From Panonychus citri (taxonomy: Eukaryota > Arthropoda > Arachnida > Trombidiformes > Tetranychidae), in contig NW_026515482.1 of NCBI RefSeq assembly GCF_014898815.1, positions 1,426,001 through 1,490,000 on the forward strand: a stretch of 64,000 nt of DNA, in the 5' to 3' direction. Below the pieces are notes generated by a model that was not told the DNA's origin, ran no database searches, and saw nothing but the letters and a program-made list of their open reading frames with translations. The position numbers and the translations under genes were made by a program. This document shows, one piece after another, positions 24,612 to 37,700 of the stretch. The first letter of the stretch is position 1, and every line of letters begins with the position of its first letter.

Positions 24612-25859
24612 AAACTAAACTTGGACTAAACTGTAAAGCAAAAAAAAAGAATCAATTCTCCAAGAAAAAATTGAAATTTCTGTAAAAAAAAATTCTGTTG
24701 TTTTCCAAATAATCAAAGTCAAGATTATCATCACTTTCTAGTGATATAAATCATTAACCTTGTTGCTTTTCACATTCAGTGAAAGTGATACATGGTAAAC
24801 AGGAAAACAAAAAATGACCACCGGTCAAGTGCTTACCTTTCCAACGTTGACAAAAAAAATCAAAGGTCATAAAGATACAATTATCATTATTTTATCGATG
24901 AAAAGGTAAACCGCTGAATTAAGGATGATAATGATGATCAAGGTAAAGATGATAACTGGATGGATGATAATGACTGTTGTGGTTCCACCGGTGCCAATAA
25001 AAGTGTCACCAAAAGTAAAAAAATGATAACTTTTTTTTTCCTCTTCTCATAAAACATATTATCTGACTGGTCAGTTATAAGTGTCTTTATATTTAACACT
25101 TATCCAGATAGAATTGATAATTGTTGGATTGGTTAATTGTCTTACTCTCTCTCTCTCTCGTGTTAATTGATCACCATTGTTACTGATGGTCAAATTTGAA
25201 AGGCTTAAAGGTAAATTGATTTAAATATTTGACTTAAATTGACCATTACACAGATTTTTATGGCCCATAATTACTGTTCTTGACCATTTAAATTATCATT
25301 ATTACCAATCAATTATTATTATTATTTTCTTGACCCTTAACTAGAAACTAATATTATAATAACTTTCAACTTTTTTGTTTTCCTTTTTTTTTCCCAAATG
25401 ATAATTGTTATCATTATTGTTATCAATCAATTATTACTAAACAATTAACAATGTTTGTAAATTGTTAATAGCCCATAGTAATTACCATATCTCTATTATT
25501 TATGTGTTCATATAGATGGACAGTGATACCTGATAATTATAAACTGACCACTAGAAAGTGAAACTTATTAACCTGGTTGACAATTAATTTACACAATTGA
25601 CAGCCAATTAAATATTTTCATTGTGATTACTGTTAATTGGATTAGTTACATTTTAATCAGTTAATTAGATGTAAAAAAAAACAAAAGTTTACCCTTTCAA
25701 TTAGTTGCTGAGAAAACAAACATTTACAATTACAATTAGATAATTGTAAAAATTATCGAGTCAATTTCATTGATAATAATTAAATTGGAGACAAAGTTTT
25801 CATTTTAAATTGTATTGTGTGTGTGTGTGTGTTTCAAATACACTTAACATGTATTATTA
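24612..25859. other. Convergent intergenic region between SSADH and the hunchback-like gene
   Basis: Holds the 3' UTRs of two converging genes, a GGTAAACCGCTGA word near 24905 shared with the SSADH intron near 23400, a short (TC)n run near 25145, and a (TG)n run at about 25816-25832. The TGACCA/TGGTCA hexamer begins to be frequent here. I looked on the minus strand for further zinc-finger exons of the hunchback-like gene and saw none. Confidence 0.5.
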
Positions 25860-27482
25860 TTATGACAAATATTTACATTTACAATAATTATTGTTATTAT
25901 TTGTGATATTTTTACTGGTCAAGTCCAGGGGAACGTCCTCACTGAAGGTCCAAAAATCGTGACTCGAAAGGGAGGTTAAGAGTGGAAGAGGTAGATGATG
26001 AGGTGGTTTACCTGTCAGGGATGAGGGATAAGGTGATGATTTGACTGTGAGTTCAATGGGTGAATGAGAGAGAGATGAATTTGGTGGGGACATTGATATC
26101 GACATTGTTGCTGTTCTTGATGATGAAGAGGAAGAGGAAGAAGATGAAGAAGAAGATGATGATGAGAATGATTTTGAATCTCGAAGTGATGAAAGTGATG
26201 TGGTCAACAGAGGTAAAGGTAAAGTTGTAGGTTCATTGGCTATTTGAGGGAAAGGAGTTGATTTAATATTATTATTATTATTATTTCTAGTAATTGTAGT
26301 AGATGATGATGTTGGTGTTGTTGTTGATGTCGAGGTTGAAGTTGAGGTTGATAATTGAATAGGTGAATGTGATAATGATGAATTAGGTGGGGACATTGAT
26401 ATTGACATAGTTGCCATTGATAAAGATGCAGTTGAAGATGATGATGATGATAACGGTTGATGTTGTTTCTTAGATGAGGAAGTTTCTTGATTCAATGATT
26501 TAGATTGTAAATTGTTATTATTATTATTGTTGTTGTTGTTGTTGTTTTGTTGGTTTTGTTGATTGTGTGATGATGATGAAGATGATGATGATTGTTTCCT
26601 TTTAGGTCGAGGTCCTCTTCTAGTACCATAGACATCAATTATCGGATATGGATTAACGGTTCCGTCTAAATTTAGTACCGGTGAGGGCTGATGTTTGTGT
26701 TTACGAAGGTGCATCTTAAGGGAGTGACAATATTTTGTCGCATAGGAACAATCCTTACATTGGAATTGATAAACACTCGAATGTGATTTAAGGTGACTAT
26801 TTAACATTGATTTGTTGACACAAGTATATTTACAACCGGGAAATGAGCACAGAAAAGGTTTGGAATTGAAATGATTACGTAAATGGTATTCCAAGTGATG
26901 TTTAAACTCGGTTACGAAGGGACAATTAGGGCAGGTTAATTGTTTCTCACGTTTAATGTGAACTGGACGATGGGTCCAAAAATCGTGCTTAGATATGGCA
27001 ATATATTCACATTGTTTACACTTATAACGACGAGGTCGATTTACCGATGATGATAATCGGTTGTTGTTGTTGTTGTTATTAGATGATGAGGATGAAGATG
27101 ATTTTGAGTCACGAAATGATGAAAGTGTTGTGGTTAATAATGGGAGAGGTAGAGTTGTTGGTTTATTGGCGATTAATGGGAAAGGTGATGATGATTTAAT
27201 TGAATCGATTGAAGGTGAACTTGAATTTGGTGGTGACATTGATATTGACATTGTTGAAGTTGTTGTTGTTGTTGTTGTCGTCGTTGTTGTAGCGTTTGTG
27301 GTTGATGATGAGGTTGATGCCGATGTTGAGGTTAACGATTGATGATCTTGTACTATTAAGGGTTTTCTTTTGGTCTTTGGACCTCGTCGATAAACATCAC
27401 TCACTGGATGGTAAAGAGCAACTGAGTTCGTACTCATATTTAGATCCGGTGTAGGTGGTTTCTTATTTTTTCGCAAATTCAT
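25860..27482 (-). CDS. hb: Hunchback-type C2H2 zinc-finger transcription factor
   Basis: One open exon of 540 residues from the first in-frame ATG at 27482 (an upstream in-frame stop precedes it) to TAA at 25860. Four consecutive C2H2 fingers lie at about 153-264 (C155/C158/H171/H175, C184/C187/H200/H204, C212/C217/H230/H234, C242/C245/H258/H262 or H264). The segments VNKSMLNSH, ATKYCHSLK and IDVYGTRRGP are hallmarks of the Hunchback middle-finger domain. Finger 3 has C-x4-C instead of the usual C-x2-C. The rest is Ser/Thr/Asn-rich low complexity containing three copies of MSISMSPPNSS...LPLPLLT. The C terminus carries PLDLT, resembling a CtBP-binding motif. The Ikaros-like C-terminal finger pair of classical Hunchback is absent from this frame. 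Role expected: repressor in segmentation and neural timing. A hunchback-like paralogue is possible. Confidence 0.85.
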   Translation of the reverse strand: MNLRKNKKPPTPDLNMSTNSVALYHPVSDVYRRGPKTKRKPLIVQDHQSLTSTSASTSSSTTNATTTTTTTTTTTSTMSISMSPPNSSSPSIDSIKSSSPFPLIANKPTTLPLPLLTTTLSSFRDSKSSSSSSSNNNNNNNRLSSSVNRPRRYKCKQCEYIAISKHDFWTHRPVHIKREKQLTCPNCPFVTEFKHHLEYHLRNHFNSKPFLCSFPGCKYTCVNKSMLNSHLKSHSSVYQFQCKDCSYATKYCHSLKMHLRKHKHQPSPVLNLDGTVNPYPIIDVYGTRRGPRPKRKQSSSSSSSSHNQQNQQNNNNNNNNNNNNLQSKSLNQETSSSKKQHQPLSSSSSSTASLSMATMSISMSPPNSSLSHSPIQLSTSTSTSTSTTTPTSSSTTITRNNNNNNIKSTPFPQIANEPTTLPLPLLTTSLSSLRDSKSFSSSSSSSSSSSSSSSSRTATMSISMSPPNSSLSHSPIELTVKSSPYPSSLTGKPPHHLPLPLLTSLSSHDFWTFSEDVPLDLTSKNITNNNNNYCKCKYLS

Positions 27483-28100
27483 TCTCTTTCTTTTTTTTTG
27501 TTCGACAAAAAGAGAGAAAGAGAAAGGTAGCAAAGGAGGAGACTAAGAGGAAGATGAAGATGAAGATAAAAGGTAAGAAAGGTAAAAGAGAGAGCAAGAG
27601 AAAGAGAGAAAGATGATGATAAGGAGGAGGAAAAAATAGCAGAGGGAAGAGGTGGTGGTGGTGGTCAAGAGAAGAGAGTAAAAGGTGTACACAACTGTCC
27701 GAGATACGCACGCACACGATGAACGAATTCACTTTTTGCAATAATTTTGTTGTTGTTGTTTCGGTGAGTTAACTGTTGTTACGAACTTTTAACTTCGATA
27801 TGGTTTTTGTACTTTTCTTGTAAAATGGAAAACAAAAAGTGAGAGGTAAACACACACTCGACCAGGTCAAGATCTATGAATGTACTGATGATGAAGGAAT
27901 AGTGAGAGTATGAGAGAGTGAGAGAGAGAGAGAGAAACAGCCAAAAAAATCATCATTTGCCAGAGGAAAAAGGTGGAGTCTTAAAGAGATTGTAGGAGGA
28001 GAAATACATAGGAAAAGTCTATGGGCACATGAGCAAAATTGTTGATAAATCGACGAGATTTTGTTTTGTTTTTTTGTTTCGAACAAAAAAAAACAACAAA
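27483..28100 (-). promoter_or_regulatory. 5' UTR and likely promoter of the hunchback-like gene
   Basis: On the gene strand this is CT-rich (27483-27680), with a possible splice acceptor (CCTCTTAG) near 27544, followed upstream by a more mixed sequence with a (GA)n run near 27900-27945. Open frames here are CT-tract artefacts. The transcription start cannot be fixed from sequence alone. Confidence 0.4.
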
Positions 28101-30738
28101 TTCGATTCGAAATTCGTAATCAATTTTTTACTTTCTCTTAGGTGTAACAATTAACTGACAAATTAGATTGTAAACTCTGCAATTTAAATGGTAAATTACT
28201 TTTTCTTCAGTAGATTGAAATTGTTTGTTGTTAACATATTGCCAATTCTTGGGAGACAATTAAAAGTCAATATTTTGATTTAATTTTTTTTTCTTCGGCT
28301 CAAAATGAAGAAAAACAAAAATTTTCACAATTAACTGTTAGATTTGATTGTTTGAATTGATGATTTTTTACTCAACTAAAAAAAATTCTCATATGATTTA
28401 TTTTAATTACTGTTAATTAAGTTGTTTGTGTGAATTACTGTATTAACCCTTTGGGGTTTGTTGATTTCTGTTGACTTTTTTTTGAAAAAAAAGTTGGTTG
28501 TTAATCAAATAATCAAATTACTTCTAGTAAATTATTAGTTGTTGTTTAGTTTAATTAGTCTAGTTGGTCAAAGGGTAAGATAATAAACAATTACCAGCAA
28601 TTAATAATCAGTAATTTACACTGGATTGGTTGATTGTGTTGACAATTAATCAATTTGATGGGAGAAAAGTTTTCTCAATAAACAATTAACTTTTTTTTCC
28701 TTCTTAGTGTTAATTTGAAACTTATAATAATCAACTGATTACCAAGCTCACATTGATATCGGCAATCAGTTAGTAATTAATGATTAGTTGATCAATTGGA
28801 AATCTATTGGAAATCATTGAACAGGTAATTGAGAATCGAAGTGGAAATGGAAGAAAAAAAAATTAATTCTGTTCGCAAATAGAACTTTTTTTTTATTCTA
28901 ATTGTATGTCAGTGATGATGACTGACCAGTGACCCTTTTCTCTTGATGATGACCAGTGGCTATCATAAAATTTGGGTATAAAAGGAGGGGTAAAGAGTGG
29001 TCAGTCAATTCTGGTAACTCTTTGATACTCAAAAGTAACGGTAATGAAAGGGAGTTGGTCAAATGAAAATCGAAAATCATTTTGATGGAGAATTAGTTTT
29101 TTTTTCTTCTCTCAATCTTGTCCATCCCATTTTCCCGTTTCTCTTCATTAATATTATCATCCTCATAATTATCATCATCTTACTCATCACTCATCATCTT
29201 TCATTAGCCTAATTGTGATCCACTTATTATTAAACATCAATAACCAATTTGAAACAACTTTCACTTTTTCAGCTTCTTCAAAGGGTCAGTGTATCATTAC
29301 TGTGGCTACTTTAATGACCATTCAAGTTTTAACTGGTCAGTAAGCCTTAAGTAGACTAAAAAAGAGAGAGAGAGAGAGAGAGAGAATCATAAACAAAATA
29401 TTCATTTGTAAAGAGATGGACAGTAGACTTTAACTGACCACTAAAAAGGTTAAAAACTTATCCACCCAACAATTAAATATCCTAATTACAATTCAGAAGC
29501 TCATATGATGTTTCAACCTCCGATTCTGATGCTTTTAAGTCTGATTGATTCATCTTCCTTTTCATCCCACCCTCGTCATCATCATCACCTTTTACCACGA
29601 TGACCACAACCTCTTGACCGATGTTCATCTTCCCAGTGACGAAAAGATCGAGAAACAAATTAAAGAAACGCAAACAACGAAAACAAAAAAACTTTTCTTT
29701 TCTCTTCCTGTTTCCTCCATGAAATCGAAGCTTCGAAACAGACAGAACAAGAAGAAAAAAAATCGAATAGAATCTAAATAAGATCAATATAATTTTTCGA
29801 AGTCACGCAATCGGCTTCATCTCTTTCTCTCTCTCTCTCTCTCTCTCGTCATCATTTTTATCATCACATAATACCAATGGATGATGATGATAGATCCTCC
29901 TTCTTAAGGTAGGTTTGATCATGCTCTTTGCATCATCAGCATCCTCATCATCTTTTGTATCAACATCATTTTTATCAATCACCTATTTTATATACGATAT
30001 AGAAAAAGAATATTTTTCTTTTCATTTTTTTTTCTTTTCTCTAATAATTTATAATGATAATTTTTGAGCACAAAAAAAACACATACAGAACTTTATCCCC
30101 ACTGAGTAACCCTAATGAATATCATGGGAAGAAACTTCTGAGAAATTCATTGAATTCAAGAGAAGAAGAAAAAAAAACTTTAGGTAAACAAGAATTGTAA
30201 ATATAAACACTGGAGAAAATGAAAATGTTCATGATGATTATGATTCAGTTTCAGGGTAATGTTTATATTGAAATGTTTTACATCAACAGTTAATAACAAT
30301 TAGTTGAAAGGGAGAGAGGAAAGAAAGTTTCATCATGATAATATTTCAATATTCAGCATAATTGGGTTACTCTCAATGAAAAGATTTCATGTTCATGTGT
30401 AAATAGTTATTAACCATTTACACTGAATCGTTAATCTTTCATGAAAAATATTCGAGAATAAGTTTAGTTCAGTAACTGATTATCCCAAATGACTAACGAT
30501 TCATTTTTAAAACGAAAAAAAGATTTCAATTCAATTTTATCTAAATTCAACATTAAGGTAGCCGAAAATTTTTGTAGAATCTTCATCATTCCAATGATAT
30601 GGTCAATCTAAAACTGACCACTCAGATAGAGTGTCAATATAATCAAGCGTATCAATGGTCATTCTTATTCAATTTAAAGCTTTTCCTTTTTTCAGAACTT
30701 TTTTGTCTTCTCTTGTTGTTTTTTTGCTCCACTTGGAA
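28101..30738. other. Gene desert, part 1 (upstream of hunchback-like gene)
   Basis: AT-rich, with (GA)n near 29362-29385, (TC)n near 29828-29848 and several ACTGACCA/TGGTCA words. I see no credible coding segment. The open frames near 29482-29787 on both strands are low-complexity overlaps. Confidence 0.5.
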
Positions 30739-30740
30739 TA

Positions 30741-31315
30741 CAGGTCGGTACATAAAACATTTGAACGATTTTGACGCTTAATTGCGATTAGTTGGACAAT
30801 TAATTTTTAAAAATTTTTTTGATTAACTTAGAGCCTAATCATTCAGAATTTTAATGAACTTTTACTTAAATTTTGCTGATAAAAATTGCAGAAATTAAAA
30901 AAATTTTTCATATTTCAAAATTCAGTCAATTGACCTGGTACCCAAACGGACGGAGAAAATTATTGTAAATCACACAGTTCAGAGGTTAAAGTCAATTCAC
31001 AAGATGTACTTTCAAAATTTCAAAATTAGGAACCAAAAAGTTATCAGTTTTAAGTGAAAACAAAAATCCATAGAATACATGTGATTTTGAAAAATTTTAA
31101 TTTCTGTTTTTTCCATAGACCTAATGTTAATTTTGTAATAAAGTGAAAATCAATTTTGCACTAAAATCTTTCTAATTTCTGCAATTTTATCAGAAAATTT
31201 AATTAAAGTTTATTAAAATTCTGAATGATTGAATAAGTTAATCAAAAAATTTTAAAATTAATTTCAACTTTTCCAATTAAGCTCAAAATCGTTCAAATGT
31301 TTTATGTACCACTTG
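30741..31315. mobile_element. MITE-like element with about 150-bp terminal inverted repeats, TA target duplication
   Basis: The left end (30741-30898) starts CAGGTCGGTACATAAAACAT. The right end (31173-31315), read on the minus strand, starts CAAGTGGTACATAAAACAT. The two ends stay alignable for about 145-158 bp with small indels, as far as GCAGAAATTA. TA flanks both ends (30739-30740 and 31316-31317), as for Tc1/mariner-type insertions. The roughly 275-bp interior has no open frame of note, so the element is non-autonomous. Divergence between the ends suggests an old insertion. Confidence 0.85.
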
Positions 31316-31692
31316 TAATGTTTTCGTGTTGATTTTGTTTCTACTTTACTCTTTTCTCCATCCTCATCCTTTTACTTATTACTGTTCATCTTCCCATTAA
31401 TAGTAACCTTCCACTCTTTCTTTCTCTCTCTCTCCCTCTAACTGTCCATTTCATCTGAATCTCATCCCTTTAACACTTTGCTTGACCAGTGAAAATATCA
31501 CCAAAAAAAAGGGTATCACTAAAAGGACTTAATTTACCCTTTTTTCATCATTTTTATTCCTAACCCTCTCTTCCTCTTCCTCTTCTCCCTCCCCTTGTCT
31601 TCCTCATCTCTTCTATCAGCATCATCCCTTTGGATTTTCTTCTTCATCATCTTCTTACTTTTTCTTTCTTTTCTCACTTTCTACGAGAAAGT

Positions 31693-31694
<2 letters not shown>

Positions 31695-31743
<49 letters not shown>
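31695..31743. repeat. (CT)n microsatellite, 49 bp
   Basis: Uninterrupted CT dinucleotide array, the longest dinucleotide array seen in the window. Confidence 0.98.
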
Positions 31744-31746
<3 letters not shown>

Positions 31747-34735
31747 ATTCCTTTTTATTCTGTCTCATCTCATTTCTCCTCTTTTATCCCCAAGGAGTTC
31801 AGACCTTCATCTTATTTTTTTTTCTTCTCTTTCTTTTCTCATCTTCTCATCTTCTTCATTTTCATCATCATCTTTATCTTTCTTTTTTTCTGCTTTCCTC
31901 ATCAAAAATGGATAACATTTTTACTTTGATCTCAAAAGCCTGATGGACATTGATCATTACTGGTCATCATCATCATCATTCCTACTGGTCAATCCTTTTC
32001 CAGTCAAGAAGAAGAAAAAAGTTTCACTATGAGAAAACAGTATGATGAAGATGAAGAGAGTGAGAGAGAGAGAAGAAGAAAGTGAGATGAAAAAAAGCTT
32101 ATTGATCTCCTGAATTTCTATCATGTTAGACTTTGAGAAACCCTTTTCCTCTTCCTTATCCAATACATTTTATCCTCTTTTATTATCATCTCCATCTCCA
32201 TCTCCATCTCTCTCTCTCTCCTTCTACTTTTTGGTCACTTTCATCCTCTTTTTTTGCACACCCTTTATCATCATTATCATCATTTACCTTCATCATAATA
32301 CCTTTTTTCCTCCTCGAAATCTTCACCATCCAGGGAAGATGAAGATGATGAGTAAAAACCTATTCTTAGCAAGGTCAACATCATCTGCTTACTCTATAAA
32401 TCTTTCTCATCTTCATCATCTTTTTCACCATCACTGTATATTTAATCTTCGAATCAACTGAAAAGATGATGAAAAATTATCATCAATCTAATTGAAACTT
32501 TTTATACGCTCATCATGATCGATTCATATCCAGCTACTTATTAAGAGTTTATTGACGATTTTCAGATAACCATAGCGATGAACAAATCTAAAGGATAAAG
32601 AGTAAAGAGATGATTGAATGAATTGAAAAAAGTTCTGCAATGATTGGACAAAAAATGGAATATTTTTTCATCATATTTGATTTGGAATTTATTAGTTTAA
32701 TCAACTCACACTGGAGAAAAGAGGAAAAATGGGTTATTGCCTAAGGGTAGATGATGAATATTGATTCATTCTGATAAGATTCACTTTCATTTGACCATCA
32801 AATAGAAATACAAATAAAGATGAGTGAGTGATGAAGATTAAGATGATAAGAAAATGAAGAAGATAGAGAAGATGATGAGAAGACCAAGAGAAAAAGTCTA
32901 TTCTTTCTTATTACTTTTTCTATCAGAATGTTTCATCTTCTTCAAATCTTCCTCTCTGATGATTTTCTTTCGCCATTTTCATCCATCTCTTCATCCTCCT
33001 CCTCCTCCTCTCTCTCTCTTCGGTGTGTTTATGTGTCTCATCATCATTTCCTCCCTTTACCTCTCCCCTCACAGAATTTGGGATAAAAAAATCAATAATA
33101 TCATGCGAATATATAGGAAGAAAAAACTAAGAACTCAAAGGGATGAGAAACAGAAAAAGAGAGAAGATGATAAAATAGATTATTCTGTTTTTCTTGGTAA
33201 ACATCATCTTCTCACCTTATCATTCTCTCTCACTCACTCACTCTCTCTCTCTCTCTCTCTTTCTCTTTCACTGTTATTATTACTTTCACCAAGAAGATGA
33301 TGAAAATGGCTTAAAGTGTTACATCCATACAGAAAATCATCTTAATCATCCTCATCTTTCATCTTAATTATTAAAGTTTCGTTGAAATCTTTTGGTATTG
33401 GATCATTGGTATGACCTTGTTTTCTCATTTTTCAAGGTCAAATTTTGAAACTCATACTTTTTCTTAAACAAACAAACAGAAAATTATCCCTCCAATTCAT
33501 TTGATTCATTGTTCTGGGCGAAAGTTTTCAGGTGAAATTCATCCTCATCCAAAATTGTTATTATCTTTCATGGAGAAACTTGAATCTCATTGGTCAGTTC
33601 ATTTCCATTTCCATGTTGACCATTCAGTTGATCATCATTATCCTTTTGTTACTTTGCTTTTTTACGCATCTTTTTGTCTTCTTCATCTTTCTTTCTCCTC
33701 TTCTTTCATCATTATTTTATCCTTTTCTCTTTTGTCTTTTGCCTTTACTCTTCATCCTTCTCTCTCCTAAAACTTCATCATCTTATCTCATCCTACTCTT
33801 TTTTTCTACTTCTCATCTTCATCATCCTTATCATCCACTAATCCCCACTGGATTGATCAGAAAAAAGGCTTAATTCATCTCGAACCTCCATTGCCTCTTA
33901 TATTTGATATCCTCTTTTTCATCATCATCATCATCTTCCATTCTTTCATTATCTCTTCTTTATTTTTTGCCTCTTCATTTCATCTTTTTCTTCATCATTT
34001 ATCCCACAGCAATCATCTGACTCCATTCCCTCTCTCAAATATACACGAGTTCTCTCTCTCTCTCTCTCTTTACCTTTTACTTTCTCATCCACTTTATATG
34101 AGTACATGATTTTTTTTCTCTCTCTTTGCATTATCCATCTTCATCCTCATCTTCATTTTCATGTTCATTGTTATTATCCCTTTAGGTCAGTAAACTATGC
34201 TTCTGTTACTTACTCTTGTTGTTATTGCTTCTGTTGAGTGAATTTGATTTCATTTTGTGTTGACCATGAAAAAAAAGAGAAAGGGTAAAAAAGGAGAGGA
34301 AACAGAGATGGAGAGAGACAAGGAAAAAACTATCATCCATTTTGCCCACTCTCTCTCTCTCACTCACTCTCCTCTGTCCACTTTCCCCCAATTTCTGTTT
34401 CTCCTTCTCTCTTCTTCTCCTCTTCTTTTTATCATAAGCTTAACCCTTCAAATCACACGCATCTCTACCATCTTTTTATCCTCATCTTTACTCTTTGTCT
34501 GTCCATCTTTCTCTCTATCTCTCCCTCGCTCACTTCTCTTCCCCTTTCATCTTTATCAGTTCTCACTTATCCTCATTCAATAAACTTATACATTCTCATC
34601 ATCTTCTGTCATCCACTCTAATAAGATAACAAGAAGTCCAGCAAGCTTTTACACCAGGAACAAAAAAAGATGAAGAAGATGAAAGAGAGAGGGAGAGAGA
34701 CTAAATAACTGGAAAGAGGGAGTTAAAAGGATAGA

Positions 34736-34736
34736 A

Positions 34737-34782
<46 letters not shown>
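34736..34782. repeat. (GA)n microsatellite
   Basis: AG dinucleotide array of about 47 bp with one AAA interruption, embedded in a wider purine-rich block from about 34665. Confidence 0.95.
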
Positions 34783-34785
<3 letters not shown>

Positions 34786-37700
34786 CAGAATGAGAAAATC
34801 TCATTATCAAGGAAAAAAATAAGTGACAATTTTTATTCCAATAAAAAAGATACCGTTATGATGATAAAGTTTTACCAGTTATTTTACAATAAAAAAACGC
34901 GAATAAAAAAATAATGACAATGTCAGATTCTCATCAATGGTCAAGGGTCATCTTTCCCTCTTTTTATCATCTCTCAATCCTTTTTCTTTCATTTATTATT
35001 ATTAATATATTATTATTATTTATTATTATTACTCAGCATCCATTTAGATTCAATCTTGATCATCTTTATCATCCCTTGCCACTTTTATCTTCATCCTTTG
35101 GACACACACACACACTCAGTGTCCACACTTTCATATTCAAAATCCTTTCTCTCTCTATCTACAACCTAAAACCCTCCATAACAACCACCCACCCTCCTCC
35201 TCCTCCTCCTCCTTCAATATTCACATTTATATTCATTTCAAGATGACCAACATTATCCTTTAAACAGCCTCACCCAAATAAATCAAAATCTCATTTCTTC
35301 ACATTCTCTGTCAAAAAGATGAGGATGAAAAAAATGGTTAATCTTCATGAAGATAATAAAAAGTGACCAATGGCTTAAGGATCAATACTTCGAGCATCTT
35401 TTCCTTTTCTCTCTCTCTCTCTCTCTCTCTGGTGATTGTTTTCCAAAAGTCCGTTGTATTGAAAAGGGTTAGTGGTCACTGACACACTTATAAATCATAA
35501 AAACTTTTTGATAATATTACCATAGTAGTGACCATTGTATTCCAATGTTAATAATAATAATCCGTATGCACAAAAGAGGCAAAAAATAATCACCATCAAT
35601 TGGGAACCTTTGATATAATGGTCAACGGGACAATAACCGATATGGCAAAAAAAAAGCAGAAAAACAATTAAGTTTAACAGTTTGAATTTAATTTCTTTCT
35701 CTCTATAATATGTCAATCTAATTGATTACCATCAAATTAATTATCAAGAAAATTCATCCAACCATTAATCAATCATAATCTATGTTTCCAATTTCATTTC
35801 TATTACCTGTAAATATCCCCTTCATATACCAAAAACTGGAGACAAACTAATTAATATTCATTGTGATTATCAAATCACCAGAGAGATTACAACTTTAAGA
35901 TGATAATATAATAACAATCAATTTTACAATGGAAATCAAGTCAAAAAAATCAATAAAAGTTATTGAAAAGTTTTTCCTTTTAAAAGATTAAAACAAATTT
36001 ATTGATTATCCTCAATACTAATCAGAGGGATTAATCATCTTATTGTTAATCGTGTTGCTAATATTTGACAAGATTCAATGGTCCATCGATATCATCAAAT
36101 ATCCAATATGTTGGTGTGAGAATGAATTTTTTTCATTCTCGGACTATTAATATAGTGACCAATAGATTGACAACATTTTTTGTTCATCCGAGTGACCAGA
36201 AAGTAATGATGATCAAGATGATGGTGATGATGATTGAATTGAATATGATGGAGAGAGAGAGAGAGAGAGAGAGAGAAAGTAAACAAAAAGTAATCATCAT
36301 CATCTTCATCTATGCTTCATGTTAACTCTTTCATCTTCCTCATCAACTTTTTCTTGTATTTATCCTTCATCCTTTTTCGGGTAAATTGAGATTCACTTTT
36401 GTATTATCATTATATTATTATTGATTATTATGATTATTATGGGATGAAGAGCAAAAAGTAATGTTCCTTAATTTAATTATGTTAAATGTTGATGGTTTTT
36501 CATTAAGTTTCTCTGGGTGTTGGACAATGTTACTTTTGTTAAGGTGAAATTTGTGTGTGTTTATTTGATGATGATGATAATATGATCATCTTTATGATTA
36601 AGATGCTTATGGATAATGATAAATGAAGATGATGAAGATGTAAAACAATCCTAGAAATGTAATAATAATAAAGATGATGATGAATATACATCATCATTAT
36701 GAAGAGAAGGAATAATTTACCTGTCATGAGGAAAAATTCAGAATTATTATCAGAATAAAGAAAGAAAAAAAGTTTTCTCCATGATAAGTTATCGATTTTT
36801 TTATCAATTCTTTGGAATTGAAAACAAAAAAAAGTTCTTTGATATTTTTTTCTCGTTTTTTTTGTATCAGCTGATCATTTGGAACTTATTAAAGAACCGT
36901 TATGATTAGTTGATTGTTTCAAAATTCGTAAGTGAATTAGTTTTGAAATTAGATCATTAAACTGTAGTTAATTGACTAATCATACGCAACCATTTGATGA
37001 TATGTTGTAATCGTAATGATTTATTGAGCAATCAAATTGAGCTGTAAATTGTTCCGGTTGTTTAATTGTGTAATTATTAGTATAAACCTTTGATTTAATC
37101 CAATTTAATTTGATTGTCACATTTAATCAGATTTTTTCTCCTTCTCTTTTCTCAATCTATTAATATGTATTATCCAATATTGAGTGTTTATGACAAAGTG
37201 AAAGGTAATTAATTTAAACTCCATCATGATATTGCTAATATTAAATAAGTAGAAATTAAATCAATAGGTAAGAAGACAGGTTATCAATTAAAAACGTTGA
37301 TTAAAGTGATAATCTAATATTATTAACGAGAAGATTAAGAAAAGTTTTCTTTCTTGAAAAGTTTCCCTGACACTCTGAACATGATGAAGATTATTTTTTT
37401 CACCATTGAATCAATTGATCATCACCATGAATCGTCATGAAGACAAACAAGCAAACAAAAAAAGGTGATGATAGTAAATATCATAGGATTGAAATTGATT
37501 AGATGATGAATAAGGATGTCGATGATGATGATGATGATGAGGAAAAGGATGAGGATGAAAAAAAAGTCAGATCTTCCAATATGATTAGATCCAGAATTTA
37601 TTTTGGTTGATTGATTTTTACATTTTCATCTTGATCCCAAATTACTCAATCATCTTTAATCAGTGTGACAATTGTCTGAGTTTTGATATTACAATTAAAG

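Noticed and set aside
31595..35246. Multiple long open frames rich in Ser, Leu, Phe and His
   Set aside because: Translations of CT, ATC and TTC repeats; the same DNA is open in overlapping frames, as expected for repeats.
37500..37545. Regular GATGATGAT arrays considered as a CRISPR or satellite array
   Set aside because: Trinucleotide microsatellite without unique spacers in a eukaryotic genome.
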